Assembly (NCBI GenBank): GCA_023399815.1 | Contig: JAEWOJ010000001.1 | Coordinates: 1-5,270, forward strand | Source: Pseudomonadota bacterium | Lineage (GTDB): Bacteria; Pseudomonadota; Gammaproteobacteria; Xanthomonadales; Xanthomonadaceae | Direction: 5' to 3' | DNA: 5,270 nt | Part shown: piece by piece, positions 4,664 to 5,270 of the stretch | Numbering within the stretch: position 1 is the first letter of the stretch | Layout: each line of letters opens with the position of its first letter | The notes under the pieces: generated by a model | Told to the model about the DNA's origin: nothing | The model's input: only the letters and a program-made list of their open reading frames with translations | Databases searched by the model: none | Position numbers and translations under genes: made by a program

Positions 4664-5270
4664 ATGAGCGAAGACCGGCAAGGTCGTTCCGGAGACAGCG
4701 GCAAGATTCTTTACTGCTCGTTCTGCGGCAAGAGTCAGCATGAAGTACGCAAGCTGATCGCGGGTCCGAGCGTGTTCATCTGCGATGAATGCGTGGAGCT
4801 GTGCAACGACATCATCCGCGAGGAACTGGAGGAGAAGGCGCAGTCGGCCCGCAGCTCGCTGCCCAAGCCGCGCGAGATCCTCGAGGTCCTGGACCAGTAC
4901 GTGATCGGCCAGAACCGCGCCAAGCGCACGCTGGCGGTGGCCGTGTACAACCACTACAAGCGCATCGAGAGCCGTCAGAAGAGCGACGACGTCGAGCTGT
5001 CCAAGTCCAACATCCTGCTGGTCGGCCCGACCGGCTCGGGCAAGACGCTGCTGGCCGAAACGCTGGCGCGGCTGCTCAACGTGCCGTTCACCATGGTCGA
5101 TGCGACCACGCTGACCGAAGCCGGCTACGTCGGCGAGGACGTGGAGAACATCATCCAGAAGCTGCTGCAGAAGTGCGACTACGACGTCGAGAAGGCGCAG
5201 CAGGGCATCGTCTACATCGACGAGATCGACAAGATCTCGCGCAAGAGCGAGAACCCGTCGATCACCCGCG
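4664..5270 (+). CDS. clpX: ClpX, ATP-dependent unfoldase of the Clp protease, N-terminal part (3' end outside window)
   Basis: ClpX is a hexameric AAA+ unfoldase that recognises degrons such as the ssrA tag, unfolds the substrate and threads it into ClpP. From ATG 4664 the frame stays open to the window end, giving 202 full codons of a family near 425-430. The N-terminal zinc-binding domain shows Cys18, Cys21, Cys40 and Cys43 (CSFC ... CDEC), the four-cysteine ligand set of the family. The AAA+ domain begins around PREILEVLDQYVIGQ. The Walker A motif GPTGSGKT is at residues 121-128 (catalytic Lys127), TLTEAGYVGEDVEN follows, and the Walker B motif IDEID contains Asp186 and Glu187. The start is set by the MSEDRQGRSGD opening four residues longer than in E. 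coli; the ribosome site is weak (TAAG at 4654-4657). The Lon gene usually comes next in this gene order, but it is not in the window. Confidence 0.98.
   Translation, partial: MSEDRQGRSGDSGKILYCSFCGKSQHEVRKLIAGPSVFICDECVELCNDIIREELEEKAQSARSSLPKPREILEVLDQYVIGQNRAKRTLAVAVYNHYKRIESRQKSDDVELSKSNILLVGPTGSGKTLLAETLARLLNVPFTMVDATTLTEAGYVGEDVENIIQKLLQKCDYDVEKAQQGIVYIDEIDKISRKSENPSITR

Overview
The window is a conserved stretch of chromosome from a high-G+C gammaproteobacterium, most likely a member of the Xanthomonadaceae/Lysobacteraceae (Xanthomonas, Stenotrophomonas, Lysobacter, Luteimonas or Pseudoxanthomonas; the genus cannot be fixed from the sequence alone). This rests on the gene order tRNA cluster - tig - clpP - clpX, the NAD-type isocitrate dehydrogenase and BaxI_1-type membrane protein next to it, close protein matches from memory to xanthomonad ClpP, and a GTAG-type REP doublet of the kind common in that family.

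Layout. Bases 1-383 hold the C-terminal third of an NAD-dependent isocitrate dehydrogenase (plus strand), closed by a perfect 17-bp-stem terminator at 400-436. A REP doublet (470-574) fills the gap before a convergent Bax inhibitor-1/YccA family gene on the minus strand (608-1370). That gene is broken by one extra base near 999-1000; both halves are otherwise intact, so this is either a very recent mutation or a sequencing error. Bases 1437-2372 form a tRNA cluster on the plus strand: Pro(TGG), Arg(TCT) and His(GTG) behind a strong sigma-70-type promoter, then two nearly identical Lys(CTT) genes, each followed by its own terminator, and the first with its own good promoter, then Leu(TAG).

From 2542 the protein-quality-control block begins: trigger factor (complete, 431 aa), ClpP (complete, 208 aa, with the Ser-His-Asp triad) and the first 202 codons of ClpX, cut by the window end. 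Trigger factor receives nascent chains at the ribosome, and ClpX unfolds tagged or damaged proteins and feeds them to the ClpP chamber. A plausible sigma-32 (heat-shock) promoter lies just in front of clpP, and an extended -10 promoter in front of clpX.

I see no new biological system here. The points most worth a second look are the frameshift, the REP doublet, the compensatory base-pair change between the tandem Lys tRNAs, and the sigma-32-like site in the tig-clpP gap.
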